26,252 nt of DNA from Butyricicoccus_A sp964387535 (lineage in GTDB: Bacteria > Bacillota > Clostridia > Oscillospirales > Butyricicoccaceae): assembly GCA_964387535.1 (NCBI GenBank), contig CAYLXH010000011.1:1-26252 (forward strand), read 5' to 3'. The notes beneath the pieces are model-generated. The model did no database searches. It saw nothing but the letters and a program-made list of their open reading frames with translations, and was not told the DNA's origin. The number at the start of each line of letters is the position of its first letter. Position 1 is the stretch's first letter. Shown here piece by piece: positions 1 through 8,210 of the stretch. Both the position numbers and the translations under genes were made by a program.

Positions 1-282
1 CTTGCACATCATGCTGTTGCCGTCAAACTTTGGTTGCTGGAAAAATTCCGGCATATCCTTTACATCGACGGAAATCATGTGATTCGGGATGATGTCCTGG
101 GTCATGTCAAACCAGAATTTAGACATCTGGGTCAAAACGGTACCTTTTTTGGTCACGTTGTTTTTCAGGATTACGTCGAAACAGCTGATGCGGTCGGTTG
201 CAACCATAATCAGGCTGTCACCGTTGTCATAGATTTCGCGTACTTTGCCTTCTTTAATCGGCTTCATTACTTCAGCACTCAT
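1..282 (-). CDS. purC: SAICAR synthase, N-terminal part (runs off the left edge)
   Basis: The first 94 codons are present, read leftward from an ATG at 282 preceded by an AGTGAGGT ribosome binding site. Visible motifs are KEGKVREIYD near residues 10-19, the N-terminal signature of phosphoribosylaminoimidazole-succinocarboxamide synthase, and DRISCFDVIL near residue 30. By family knowledge the enzyme condenses CAIR with aspartate using ATP in de novo purine synthesis, in the cytoplasm. The frame is intact up to the window edge, so the truncation is due to the window. No other pur gene is visible here. No purine-riboswitch-like structure was seen in the leader between 283 and about 400. Confidence 0.9.
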   Translation of the reverse strand, partial: MSAEVMKPIKEGKVREIYDNGDSLIMVATDRISCFDVILKNNVTKKGTVLTQMSKFWFDMTQDIIPNHMISVDVKDMPEFFQQPKFDGNSMMCK

Positions 283-386
283 TGAATTACCTCACTATCT
301 GATTGGATTGGAAAAAATGATTACTATATATTAGATAACCATTTTTCGCACCAAAAATCAATAGTCAAATTCACAGTATCAATAGA

Positions 387-427
387 GCAAAGCAAAAAAG
401 TGTCGGGCACTTTGCAATGGAGCAAAG
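387..427. other. Competing short inverted repeats upstream of rsmH and purC
   Basis: The motif GCAAAG occurs at 387-392 and 422-427, and its complement CTTTGC lies between them at 410-415, so the middle arm can pair with either side. A nested AAAGTG/CACTTT hairpin sits around 398-413. Read on the minus strand that hairpin is followed by a short T run. It lies upstream of the rsmH promoter and about 105 bases upstream of purC. Function is unknown; it could be an attenuator-like element or chance. Confidence 0.25.
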
Positions 428-475
428 AAAACCTGAGATTTGGCATAGTGAGAGTACGCAGAAAAACACTTCTCA

Positions 476-504
476 TTGACTTTCACCGGGATTCTTCGTA
501 CAAT
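476..504 (+). promoter_or_regulatory. SigA-type promoter for rsmH
   Basis: TTGACT at 476-481 and TACAAT at 499-504 are separated by exactly 17 bases. They lie about 38 bases upstream of the rsmH start. This is a near-consensus vegetative promoter. Confidence 0.8.
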
Positions 505-541
505 ATGAGTATAGTTTGCGTTATTATAAAGGGTGAAATGG

Positions 542-1579
542 ATGGAACAGCAGCACAAACGTCGAGTTCGATACAAAGGAACACATCCGCGGCATTTTTC
601 AGAAAAGTATAAGGAACTGAACCCAGATAAATACCAGGCAGATGTTGAAAAGATTATCCGACAGGGAAAAACACCCGCAGGAATGCATCGTTCGATTATG
701 GTACAAGAAATCCTGGATTTCCTTCAGATTCAGCCGGGACAGACCGGATTGGATGCTACATTGGGATATGGAGGGCATACGCACCGGATGCTGGAATGTC
801 TGAAGGGAGAGGGACATCTCTATGCAACCGATGTTGATCCGATTGAATCAGCAAAGACGAGTGCCCGTTTGCAGGCATTGGGTTTTGGTTCTGAGATCCT
901 GACGATCCGCAACATGAATTTTGCCGATCTGGATCAGGTGGCGCCGGGAAAACAGTTTGATTTTGTGTTGGTAGATCTTGGCGTATCTTCCATGCAGATT
1001 GATAATCCGGAGCGCGGTTTTACGTTTAAACAAGACGGGCCTCTGGACTTGCGTATGAATCCGACCACTGGGGTGACTGCGGCGCAGCGTCTGCGTGAGC
1101 TGGAGGAAGACGAGTTGATTGGCTTATTGGTGGAAAACTCCGATGAGCCGTATGCGCAACGCATTGCCCACGAAGTGATGGAGACATTTGGTCGTGGCGA
1201 CACCATTGAGACAACACGTCAGATGATGGAGACGATAGAGCGCGCCTTGTTGTTCTTGCCAGCGAAAAAGCGGAGAGAGGATGTCAAAAAGTCTGGACAG
1301 AGAGTGTTTCAGGCTCTGCGCATTGATGTCAACAGTGAGTTTGAGGTTCTGTACACTTTTCTGGAAAAGCTCCCTCTGGTTCTGAACCACGGCGGGCGAG
1401 CTGCCATTTTGACCTTTCATTCCGGCGAGGACCGACTGGTGAAAAAGGCATTTCGCCAGCACAGCCGTGAGGGAGTGTATGCCGAGGTGTCGCGCGATGT
1501 GATTCGTCCATCGGCAGAGGAATGCTATCAGAATCCGCGTGCGCGCTCCACTAAAATGCGCTGGGCGATTCGCGCGTAA
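542..1579 (+). CDS. RsmH-like rRNA (cytosine-N4)-methyltransferase, orphan paralogue with N-terminal extension
   Basis: A 345-residue SAM-dependent methyltransferase of the RsmH/MraW family. Visible motifs are DATLGYGGHT (SAM-binding loop), DLGVSSMQIDNPERGF, GPLDLRMNP, FQALRIDVNSE, and AAILTFHSGEDRLVK near the C-terminus. The family methylates C1402 of 16S rRNA. About 50 basic residues (rich in KRR and KYKEL) precede the normal RsmH start, and there is no neighbouring ftsL, pbp or mra gene, so this appears to be the second clostridial RsmH type rather than the dcw-cluster copy. The ATG at 542 is chosen because AAAGGGTG lies 8 bases upstream; a GTG three codons earlier overlaps that site. Substrate identity with true RsmH is inferred, not shown. 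Confidence 0.85.
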   Translation: MEQQHKRRVRYKGTHPRHFSEKYKELNPDKYQADVEKIIRQGKTPAGMHRSIMVQEILDFLQIQPGQTGLDATLGYGGHTHRMLECLKGEGHLYATDVDPIESAKTSARLQALGFGSEILTIRNMNFADLDQVAPGKQFDFVLVDLGVSSMQIDNPERGFTFKQDGPLDLRMNPTTGVTAAQRLRELEEDELIGLLVENSDEPYAQRIAHEVMETFGRGDTIETTRQMMETIERALLFLPAKKRREDVKKSGQRVFQALRIDVNSEFEVLYTFLEKLPLVLNHGGRAAILTFHSGEDRLVKKAFRQHSREGVYAEVSRDVIRPSAEECYQNPRARSTKMRWAIRA

Positions 1580-1755
1580 TCAAACGGGAACAATAACTTC
1601 TTGTCTGACGATAGGGTGGATAGCAAACGTTTTTTTATCGCCGCGGATTTTGTGATTTTACATTGTTTTTACAGGAATATGGTAGACAATAAAAGAATAA
1701 ATTTGGTTTACTAGAAAAAAACGAAATATGGTTGCAGGATAAAGAGGAGTTTAGA

Positions 1756-3825
1756 ATGAAAACCAACTGTTTTACCAATAGAGAGTTATCTTGGCTTCAA
1801 TTTAATGAGCGTGTTCTCAATGAAGCAGGAAACGCCCGCGTGCCGTTGGCAGAGCGTTTGAGCTTTGCTGCGATTTATCAGTCAAACCTGGATGAGTTTT
1901 TTATGGTGCGTGTCGGTACCTTGATGGTACAGATGAATTCGGATGAAGATATCCGTGAGAATAAGACAAATATGACGAGTGAAGAGCAGATTGACGCGAT
2001 TTTGGAACGTGTCAAGGCTCTGGAAATAAAAAAAGCTAAAATTTATGAACAATTGATGGGAGAATTGGAGCCACAGGGAATCCGTATCATCAACTTTAAT
2101 CGTCTGTCCAATGAGGAAGGAGCGCTGCTGGAGGCGTATTTTGACAGCAATATTGCGCCATTTCTGTCGCCGATGGTCGTCGGAAAGCAACAGCCATTCC
2201 CGTTTTTGCATAACAGACAGCTGCATGCACTTGTTTCTCTGACAAATAAAAATGGAAAGAAAAAAATTGGCATTGTGCCGTGCAGCAATCCAGTGTTTAA
2301 GCGCTTGATTGAGATTCCATCGCGACCGGGTACCTTCATGCTGGGAGAGGAATTGATTCTGCACTTTGTCTCCAAGCTATATCCCAAGTATCAGGTGGAA
2401 GAAAAGTCGATTATGCGTCTGACCCGAAATGCAGATATTGATGAGCAGGAAGTCTATGACGAAGATTTGGATTACCGCGATATTATGGAGAAGCTTCTGA
2501 AGCAGAGAAGTCGGCTGAGTGCAGTTCGTCTGGAGCTGAGCCGTCCGATTAACAAGAAGGTCAGAAAAGCGTTGAGCAAGTATGTGGGTATTGATAAGGA
2601 GCACATTATTCAGGTACAGACGCCATTGGATCTTTCGTTTGGATTTCAGTTACAGAACTATCTGCATGATAAGACAGAGTTGTTTTACGAGAAGAGAAGC
2701 CCAAGAATGTCGCCAGCCATCAATTTGAAGGAGAGTATTCTGGATCAGGTTGCGAGAAAGGATGTCTTGCTGCACTATCCGTTTGAGAGCATGCGTCCGT
2801 TTCTGCGAATGCTTCACGAAGCGGCGGAAGATGACAGCGTAGTTTCCATTAAGATGACGTTGTATCGTGTTGCAGAACGAAGCAAGATCATTGATGCGCT
2901 GATTGAAGCCGCAGAGAATGGCAAGGAAGTGGTTGTCCTGGTCGAACTGCGTGCGCGGTTTGATGAGGCGAACAATATTGGCATGTCCCGTCGTCTGGAA
3001 GAAGCAGGCTGTCGTGTGATCTATGGCCTTGGGCAGTATAAGGTTCACTCAAAACTCTGCCTGATTACTCGTCATACGGAAGAGGGACTGGCATACATTA
3101 CTCAGATTGGTACCGGCAATTACAATGAAAAGACCTCTCGATTGTACACGGACCTGTCATTGATGACGGGACATCAGGGAATTGGCGCAGAAGCCGCAAA
3201 AGTATTCCAGGCATTGCTGCAGGAGGAAACGGTGGATCACACAGAGCATTTGCTGGTTGCTCCCAACTGCCTTCAGAACCGTGTATTGGAGATGATGGAT
3301 GAGCAAATTCAGAAAGCAGACTGCGGTGAGCCGGCATATATTGGTGCGAAGATCAATTCGTTGACTGACCGGACGATTATTGAGAAACTGATCGAGGCAT
3401 CACAGCATGGAGTAAGGGTCGAATTGATCGTCCGAGGCATCTGCTGTCTGGTTCCGGGGATTGTCGGTCAGACCGATCATATCACAGTAATCAGTGTTGT
3501 CGGGCGGTTTTTGGAGCATTCCCGCATCTATCGCTTTGGTGTTGGGCAGGAAGAAAAGATCTATATTTCGTCGGCAGATTTTATGACGCGCAATACGCTT
3601 CGCCGCGTCGAAGTCGCTGCGCCGATTTACGATGAAACAATCCGTGCCCATATTCGCCATATCTTTGACACTGTGATGAGAGATGATGAAAAGGGAAAGC
3701 AGCAGATCTGTACGCGTGACTATGTCGATCGCACGTGTAATGAGAGCAAGTTGAATTCACAGGAGCTGTTTTATGAGGAAGCATATCGTGCAGAAATACA
3801 GCTGAAGGAAGTTGGAGTATCGTGA
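1756..3825 (+). CDS. ppk1: Polyphosphate kinase 1
   Basis: A 689-residue PPK1, normal length for the family. It reversibly transfers the gamma phosphate of ATP to inorganic polyphosphate. The N-terminal motif NRELSWLQFNERVL is at residues 8-21. The two active-site histidines are visible: H431 in KVHSKLC, the autophosphorylated residue, and H588 in FLEHSRIYRF. These sit almost exactly where E. coli H435 and H592 do. The ATG at 1756 is chosen over an in-frame TTG at 1732 because AAGAGGAG lies 6 bases upstream. No exopolyphosphatase gene is adjacent. A weak promoter (TTGTTT, 16 bases, GACAAT near 1663-1690) precedes it, and a hairpin follows the stop. Confidence 0.97.
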   Translation: MKTNCFTNRELSWLQFNERVLNEAGNARVPLAERLSFAAIYQSNLDEFFMVRVGTLMVQMNSDEDIRENKTNMTSEEQIDAILERVKALEIKKAKIYEQLMGELEPQGIRIINFNRLSNEEGALLEAYFDSNIAPFLSPMVVGKQQPFPFLHNRQLHALVSLTNKNGKKKIGIVPCSNPVFKRLIEIPSRPGTFMLGEELILHFVSKLYPKYQVEEKSIMRLTRNADIDEQEVYDEDLDYRDIMEKLLKQRSRLSAVRLELSRPINKKVRKALSKYVGIDKEHIIQVQTPLDLSFGFQLQNYLHDKTELFYEKRSPRMSPAINLKESILDQVARKDVLLHYPFESMRPFLRMLHEAAEDDSVVSIKMTLYRVAERSKIIDALIEAAENGKEVVVLVELRARFDEANNIGMSRRLEEAGCRVIYGLGQYKVHSKLCLITRHTEEGLAYITQIGTGNYNEKTSRLYTDLSLMTGHQGIGAEAAKVFQALLQEETVDHTEHLLVAPNCLQNRVLEMMDEQIQKADCGEPAYIGAKINSLTDRTIIEKLIEASQHGVRVELIVRGICCLVPGIVGQTDHITVISVVGRFLEHSRIYRFGVGQEEKIYISSADFMTRNTLRRVEVAAPIYDETIRAHIRHIFDTVMRDDEKGKQQICTRDYVDRTCNESKLNSQELFYEEAYRAEIQLKEVGVS

Positions 3826-3836
3826 GAAACAGCAGT

Positions 3837-3868
3837 GAAGGCCGGAACCAAAGACGGTTTCGGCTTTC
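3837..3868 (+). terminator. Probable terminator of ppk1
   Basis: A 13-pair stem, with two G-U pairs, from GAAGGCCGGAACC (3837-3849) and GGTTTCGGCTTTC (3856-3868), with a six-base loop. It starts ten bases after the ppk1 stop. The U tract is weak (TTTC inside the stem, then GTCTGTGT), so efficiency is uncertain. Confidence 0.55.
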
Positions 3869-3923
3869 GTCTGTGTATTATAATAACGGACCATAAGAAA
3901 AAGAGGAAAAGGACGAAAGCAGA

Positions 3924-4346
3924 ATGGAACCATATCTTCACAAAGTACAGTATTATGAGACAGACAAGATGGGAATTACGCATCATTCCAATTACATCCG
4001 CTGGATGGAAGAAGCACGTGTGGATTATATGGATCAGCTTGGCTATGGATATGCTCGGATGGAGTCTCTGGGCTTGATTTCTCCGGTAATTGGTGTACAT
4101 TGCCAGTACAAGGAGACAACGACGTTTGATGATATGGTCAGTATTGTGACCCGAATCAAGGAATTCCGAGGTGTCAGGCTGGTCATAGAATATCAAATGA
4201 CGAAGCAAGACGGTGCTGTTGTACTGACGGGAACAACAGAGCACTGTTTTTTAACCCAGCAGGGCCATCCGGCTCGGTTAAACAAAGTGTGTCCAGAGCT
4301 GTATGAGCGTTTGATACGGTCGATATCGGAGTCCAATAAGGAATAA
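3924..4346 (+). CDS. Acyl-CoA thioesterase, YbgC / 4-hydroxybenzoyl-CoA thioesterase family
   Basis: A 140-residue single hotdog-fold protein, typical of the family. The signature YYETDKMGITHHSNYIRWME at residues 10-29 carries the predicted catalytic Asp14 and the HHSNY helix start of 4HBT-type enzymes. Known relatives hydrolyse short- or medium-chain acyl-CoA thioesters; the substrate cannot be read from sequence. A purine-rich stretch including AAGGA lies upstream of the ATG, and a TATAAT at 3879-3884 is a possible -10 element without a good -35. The gene ends just before a strong terminator shared with the convergent trkH. Confidence 0.85.
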   Translation: MEPYLHKVQYYETDKMGITHHSNYIRWMEEARVDYMDQLGYGYARMESLGLISPVIGVHCQYKETTTFDDMVSIVTRIKEFRGVRLVIEYQMTKQDGAVVLTGTTEHCFLTQQGHPARLNKVCPELYERLIRSISESNKE

Positions 4347-4351
4347 AAGAA

Positions 4352-4381
4352 AACGCCAGAAAGAAACTTCTTTCTGGCGTT
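4352..4381. terminator. Bidirectional terminator between thioesterase and trkH
   Basis: A perfect 12-pair stem (AACGCCAGAAAG and its complement) with a 6-base loop. On the minus strand it is followed by a T-rich run (TTCTTTTATT); on the plus strand by CGTATTATTT. It lies between two converging genes. Confidence 0.85.
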
Positions 4382-4403
4382 CGTATTATTTGGATGATTA
4401 CTC

Positions 4404-5843
4404 TTAAAATTTGCGCCATGTCTGCCGCATGAATAACAAAAGTAAAGGGAATAGTTCCAGACGGCCGGCCAGCATATCAAAAATCAAGACCAGCTTGGTA
4501 GGGTTAGAGAAAAAGAAAAAGTTTTGCGTTGGTCCAACTAGGCTGAGACCTGGGCCGATGTTGTTCAGTGTTGCGGCAACGGCGGTAAAATTGGTCACAA
4601 GGTCGTGATTCTCAAATGCAAGAAACAGGAGAGAAGCAACGAATATCATAATATACGTGATCAGATATACATTCGTTGCACGGATGACCTCATGTTCAAT
4701 CGCTTTGCCGTCCATTTTGATCTTTTTTACAGAACGTGGATGCAAATAAAGCTGGAATTCTTTGTGGACGGTTTTCAGCATAATGATAAAACGGGAAACT
4801 TTAATGCCGCCGCCGGTACTGCCAGCACAGGCGCCGACAAACATCAAAATCACCAGGATGGTGCACGATACCATGGGCCAGGTATTAAAATCTGCCGTGG
4901 CAAAGCCAGTGGTGGTAATGATGGAGGCAACTTGAAAGGCGGAGAACCGCAATGCCTCTCCCACTCCGGAACACAGATGTAAGATGTTCACGGTAATGAT
5001 CAAAATGGAGACGGCAATGATGCCAAGATAAGCGCGAACTTCGGTACTGCGCAGCGCATCCTTCCACTTTTTTGAAATAAAAAGGAAGTAGAAGTTGAAA
5101 TTGATACCGAATAGAATCATAAAGATGGTAATAATGTTCTGAATAGCGTTGCTATAACCGGCAATGCTGTCGTTTTTAATGCCAAATCCACCGGTTCCTG
5201 CTGTTGCAAAGGCAGTATTCAGAGAGTCAAACAGCGGCATTCCGGCAACCATGAGGATAATGAACTCAGCAATGGTTAGAACAAAGTAAATTTGATACAG
5301 GATTCTGGCACTCGAGCGAACCTTCGGCAACAGACGGCTGACAGAAGGCCCCGGGCTTTCTGCTTTCATCAGATTCATGCGGCTTCCGCCGGTGAGCGGA
5401 AGAAGGATGAGCAGAAAGACAAGAACCCCCATGCCGCCGATCCAGTGGGTAAAGCTTCGCCATATGAGAATACTGTTGGGGAGAGATTCCACCTCGGAAA
5501 AGATGCTGGCACCGGTTGTGGTAAAGCCGGAGACTGTTTCAAACAGAGCGTCAACCGGGTTGGTCAGAATTCCGCAGAAAAGGAACGGCAGTGCACCGGC
5601 AAGACTGAGTACAATCCAACTTAGAGAAACAGAAACATATCCTTCCCGGACAGAAAATGATTTGTCTTTTGGCGTGGCTCTGGTTAATACAAACCCAAGA
5701 GTCAGACAGAGGATGATGGTGATAAAAAAGGCAAGTCCAGCAGACTCATGGTAAATCAACGCAGTTGCCAGCGGAAGAAATAGAAAAGCGCCTTCCAATA
5801 GCAGGATCCAGCCAATGACATAAATTACGATAGCGATATTCAT
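4404..5843 (-). CDS. trkH: Trk/Ktr potassium uptake channel subunit TrkH
   Basis: A 479-residue polytopic membrane protein with about ten hydrophobic segments. The four selectivity-filter loops of the Trk/Ktr/HKT family are visible: TTTGAS at 108-113, GTGGFG at 216-221, TTTGFA at 310-315, and NNIGPG at 427-432. It forms the K+ path in the cytoplasmic membrane and is gated by the RCK protein encoded just upstream. Its ATG is 4 bases after the trkA stop, so the two are co-transcribed and probably translationally coupled. The AAAGGGG within the trkA 3' end is the likely, somewhat distant, ribosome binding site. Transcription ends at the shared hairpin 4352-4381. Confidence 0.96.
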   Translation of the reverse strand: MNIAIVIYVIGWILLLEGAFLFLPLATALIYHESAGLAFFITIILCLTLGFVLTRATPKDKSFSVREGYVSVSLSWIVLSLAGALPFLFCGILTNPVDALFETVSGFTTTGASIFSEVESLPNSILIWRSFTHWIGGMGVLVFLLILLPLTGGSRMNLMKAESPGPSVSRLLPKVRSSARILYQIYFVLTIAEFIILMVAGMPLFDSLNTAFATAGTGGFGIKNDSIAGYSNAIQNIITIFMILFGINFNFYFLFISKKWKDALRSTEVRAYLGIIAVSILIITVNILHLCSGVGEALRFSAFQVASIITTTGFATADFNTWPMVSCTILVILMFVGACAGSTGGGIKVSRFIIMLKTVHKEFQLYLHPRSVKKIKMDGKAIEHEVIRATNVYLITYIMIFVASLLFLAFENHDLVTNFTAVAATLNNIGPGLSLVGPTQNFFFFSNPTKLVLIFDMLAGRLELFPLLLLFMRQTWRKF

Positions 5844-5847
5844 ATGA

Positions 5848-7221
5848 TTACGTGATCCCCTTTGGTTTTTTCAAGATGTCACCGATATTGCGCAACTGTT
5901 TTTGCGAGGTAATGACAATCACGGTGTCACCGACTTGAATACTATCCTGACCGCGTGGGATGCGAATGCTGCCGTTGCGGTTGATTGCACCGATAAGAAG
6001 ATTGTCGCGGAGTTGAAGTTCAGACAGTGGAATGTTCGTAATTTCAGATTTTTCGCGGATAGAGAATTCCAGGGCTTCGGCGCGGTTGTCCAAAATTTTA
6101 TATAGAGTTTCGACATTGCTGTCTATGGAATTGTGCATTGCACGGACATATTGCAGAATATAGTCGGCAGCCAGATTTTTTGGATATACAACACTGCCGA
6201 TGTCAAGGTTTTCGATGATATCATTGAAGGCAATACGATTTACTTTGGTGACCAGCTTAGGATCAGATACCGTTTTGGCGTACAATGCCAACAGGACATT
6301 TTCCTCGTCAACGTCGGTCAGAGTGATGAATGATTCTGTGTTGGCAAGGCCTTCTTCCAGCAGGAGCTGTTTGTCCGTGCCATCTCCGCAAATAATCGTC
6401 GCTTCTGGAAATAGTTCTGTTAGTTCCTCACAGCGAGCGCGATTTCGTTCAATAATACGGACATTGATTTTCATGCGCACCAGTTGCTGAACAAGATAAT
6501 AACAGATTTTTCCGCCGCCGACAATGAGAGCCGAGCGAACTTGCTTGGTTTTCATACCGATGTTTCGAAAAAATGAAACAGCATTGAGGGGAGAGGCGAG
6601 AAAGGACAGGATATCATCATCGTGTAACACAAAGTTACCATCTGGAATCGTGACAGTATCACCGCGTTCGACGCCACAGATCAAAACGTTGCTGCGTGTC
6701 CGGGTTCCAATCTGTGAAATGGGGATGCCATCTAAGCCATATTCGGGGCGCAGACGCAGCTTAAGCAGTTCAATGCGACCTTTGGCAAAGGAATCGTTTT
6801 TCATTGCAGACGGAAGATATAAAAGACGGGAAATTTCCGTCGCTGCAGCTAATTCCGGATTGATAATCATAGAGATGCCAAGCTTTTCCTTGACAAAACG
6901 CATTTCCTGATTGTAGACTGGATTGCGAACACGCGCAATCGTATTGCAGTGGCTGACCTTTTTTGCGATTAGACAGCACAATAGGTTGAGTTCATCCGAA
7001 GAGGTAACTGCGATCAGAATATCTGCTTTTTCTACCTGCGCTTCCCGAAGCGTTTGAATGCTGGATCCGTTTCCTACGATGCGGATCGCATCCAGTTCTT
7101 CCGGGATGGAGTGAATGCGTGATTCATTTTTGTCAATGAGTACAAGATCATGATCTTCATCCAGCAGTTTTTCTGCCAAGGTCAATCCGACTTTACCGCA
7201 GCCAATAATAATAATCTTCAT
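5848..7221 (-). CDS. trkA: Trk potassium uptake regulatory subunit TrkA (two RCK domains)
   Basis: A 457-residue cytoplasmic protein with duplicated RCK units, the usual TrkA layout. The first Rossmann nucleotide-binding motif is GCGKVG at residues 7-12, with the acidic end of beta-2 at Asp30. An RCK-C segment covers roughly 140-220. The second Rossmann motif is GGGK at 235-238, followed by a second RCK-C domain at about 370-453. By family knowledge NAD(H) or adenine nucleotides bound here gate TrkH. It is the first gene of a trkA-trkH operon with a strong promoter and a structured short leader. The ribosome binding site AAGGG is rather far from the ATG, about 13 bases. Confidence 0.96.
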   Translation of the reverse strand: MKIIIIGCGKVGLTLAEKLLDEDHDLVLIDKNESRIHSIPEELDAIRIVGNGSSIQTLREAQVEKADILIAVTSSDELNLLCCLIAKKVSHCNTIARVRNPVYNQEMRFVKEKLGISMIINPELAAATEISRLLYLPSAMKNDSFAKGRIELLKLRLRPEYGLDGIPISQIGTRTRSNVLICGVERGDTVTIPDGNFVLHDDDILSFLASPLNAVSFFRNIGMKTKQVRSALIVGGGKICYYLVQQLVRMKINVRIIERNRARCEELTELFPEATIICGDGTDKQLLLEEGLANTESFITLTDVDEENVLLALYAKTVSDPKLVTKVNRIAFNDIIENLDIGSVVYPKNLAADYILQYVRAMHNSIDSNVETLYKILDNRAEALEFSIREKSEITNIPLSELQLRDNLLIGAINRNGSIRIPRGQDSIQVGDTVIVITSQKQLRNIGDILKKPKGIT

Positions 7222-7252
7222 AGGTTTATTCGTACCCTTATCAATAGAAATG

Positions 7253-7289
7253 GCACAGTCCCAAACAACGTGTTTGGAAAGTCCTGTGC
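7253..7289 (-). promoter_or_regulatory. Stem-loop at the predicted 5' end of trkAH mRNA
   Basis: On the minus strand, GCACAG (7289-7284) pairs with CTGTGC (7258-7253). Inside it, CCAAACA pairs with TGTTTGG (7277-7271 and 7267-7261) around a 3-base loop. The predicted transcription start from the trkA promoter falls at about 7289, so the mRNA would begin with this hairpin. The inner palindrome could instead be a protein operator. No known potassium or c-di-AMP riboswitch matches this small size. Confidence 0.5.
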
Positions 7290-7295
7290 AATGCC

Positions 7296-7324
7296 ATTGT
7301 AACCAGATTTACAGGGAATGTCAA
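7296..7324 (-). promoter_or_regulatory. SigA-type promoter for trkA-trkH
   Basis: On the minus strand, a perfect TTGACA (7324-7319) and TACAAT (7301-7296) are separated by 17 bases. It is one of the best promoters in the window and has no competing upstream gene on that strand. Confidence 0.85.
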
Positions 7325-7437
7325 TAAAAACGCTGAAAAACTTGTGTAAAGCCTTGATTTTCAACACAAATTGCAAAATATTGAAGAGAAACAACGATAT
7401 CAGGAGACGATTGCCTCCCCAGGTGACTATAGGTCGT

Positions 7438-7466
7438 TTGACAAGTAATAGGAAACTTTATATACT
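7438..7466 (+). promoter_or_regulatory. SigA-type promoter for the DUF3267 gene (and possibly hemB)
   Basis: TTGACA at 7438-7443 and TATACT at 7461-7466 are separated by 17 bases, 21 bases before the start codon. It is divergent from the trkA promoter. Confidence 0.85.
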
Positions 7467-7487
7467 GGAAAAAACGGGTGGGGTGAA

Positions 7488-8141
7488 ATGGATATGAAGA
7501 GAACAGAACAGAGGCGCCGTTTAAGCGTACAGGAGAAACGGAGAGCGGAGTGCTTTGAACGGAACAAAGCGGAGTTGGAGGCACGAGGATACACCGCACA
7601 AAATCATACAATTAGTATTGTATTTGCCAATGTTGTTGTACTCATTGCGGCCATTCCGTTTTTCGTGCTTTGTTTTATGCTGTTTTTCTGGAAAAATGAT
7701 ATGGAAATGGCGGAGTGGGGAGTCAACGGGTGCATCTTGTTTCTGATCGGACTGGTAGTTATGGTCGTTGTTCATGAATTGATTCATGGATTATTTTTCG
7801 GACTGTTTGCAGAGAATCATTTTCACTCGATCTCGTTCGGAATTATATGGAAATTTCTTACCCCCTATTGCACATGTTCCGAGACACTGAAGCGGAGACC
7901 ATATGTCATAGCGACGCTCATGCCGACACTGCTCGTCGGGCTGCTGCCGCTGGCGGTAGGGATCGGGATTGGTTCGTTTTGGCTGACGTTATTAGGCGCT
8001 GCGATGACACTGAGCGGAGGCGGGGATATCCTGATCTGGATTCATGTTTTGCGCAGCCATCCCACGGAGCAGGCGTTGCTGGTCGATCATCCATATGAGT
8101 GCGGCTTCGTGCTGTTTGATCGACAAGAGAAGCTGAAATAA
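7488..8141 (+). CDS. DUF3267 membrane protein, putative zincin metalloprotease
   Basis: A 217-residue protein with a basic, soluble N-terminus of about 40 residues, then about four membrane segments (around 44-68, 83-105, 143-165 and 166-188). The HExxH motif HELIH at 96-100 lies in a membrane segment, and an Asp in GGGDILI (Asp180) lies in the last one. This resembles intramembrane zinc proteases, and DUF3267 is annotated as a putative zincin. Proteolytic activity and substrate are unknown. GGGTGGGGTGA precedes the ATG. hemB follows after 69 bases with no terminator, so the two may be co-transcribed. Confidence 0.75.
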   Translation: MDMKRTEQRRRLSVQEKRRAECFERNKAELEARGYTAQNHTISIVFANVVVLIAAIPFFVLCFMLFFWKNDMEMAEWGVNGCILFLIGLVVMVVVHELIHGLFFGLFAENHFHSISFGIIWKFLTPYCTCSETLKRRPYVIATLMPTLLVGLLPLAVGIGIGSFWLTLLGAAMTLSGGGDILIWIHVLRSHPTEQALLVDHPYECGFVLFDRQEKLK

Positions 8142-8210
8142 GTAATCTACAGAGATCGTGCTGATGTTGACAAAGATAAGATATTATATGGAATATTAGG
8201 AGGAATTCAT

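Noticed and set aside
1609..1640. CGATA...TATCG with a T run after rsmH as a terminator
   Set aside because: The stem is only five pairs and the loop is over 20 bases, with the T run inside the loop.
8167..8196. TTGACA upstream of hemB as its promoter
   Set aside because: The only -10 at acceptable spacing (GAATAT, 18 bases) would place the start inside the hemB ribosome binding site.
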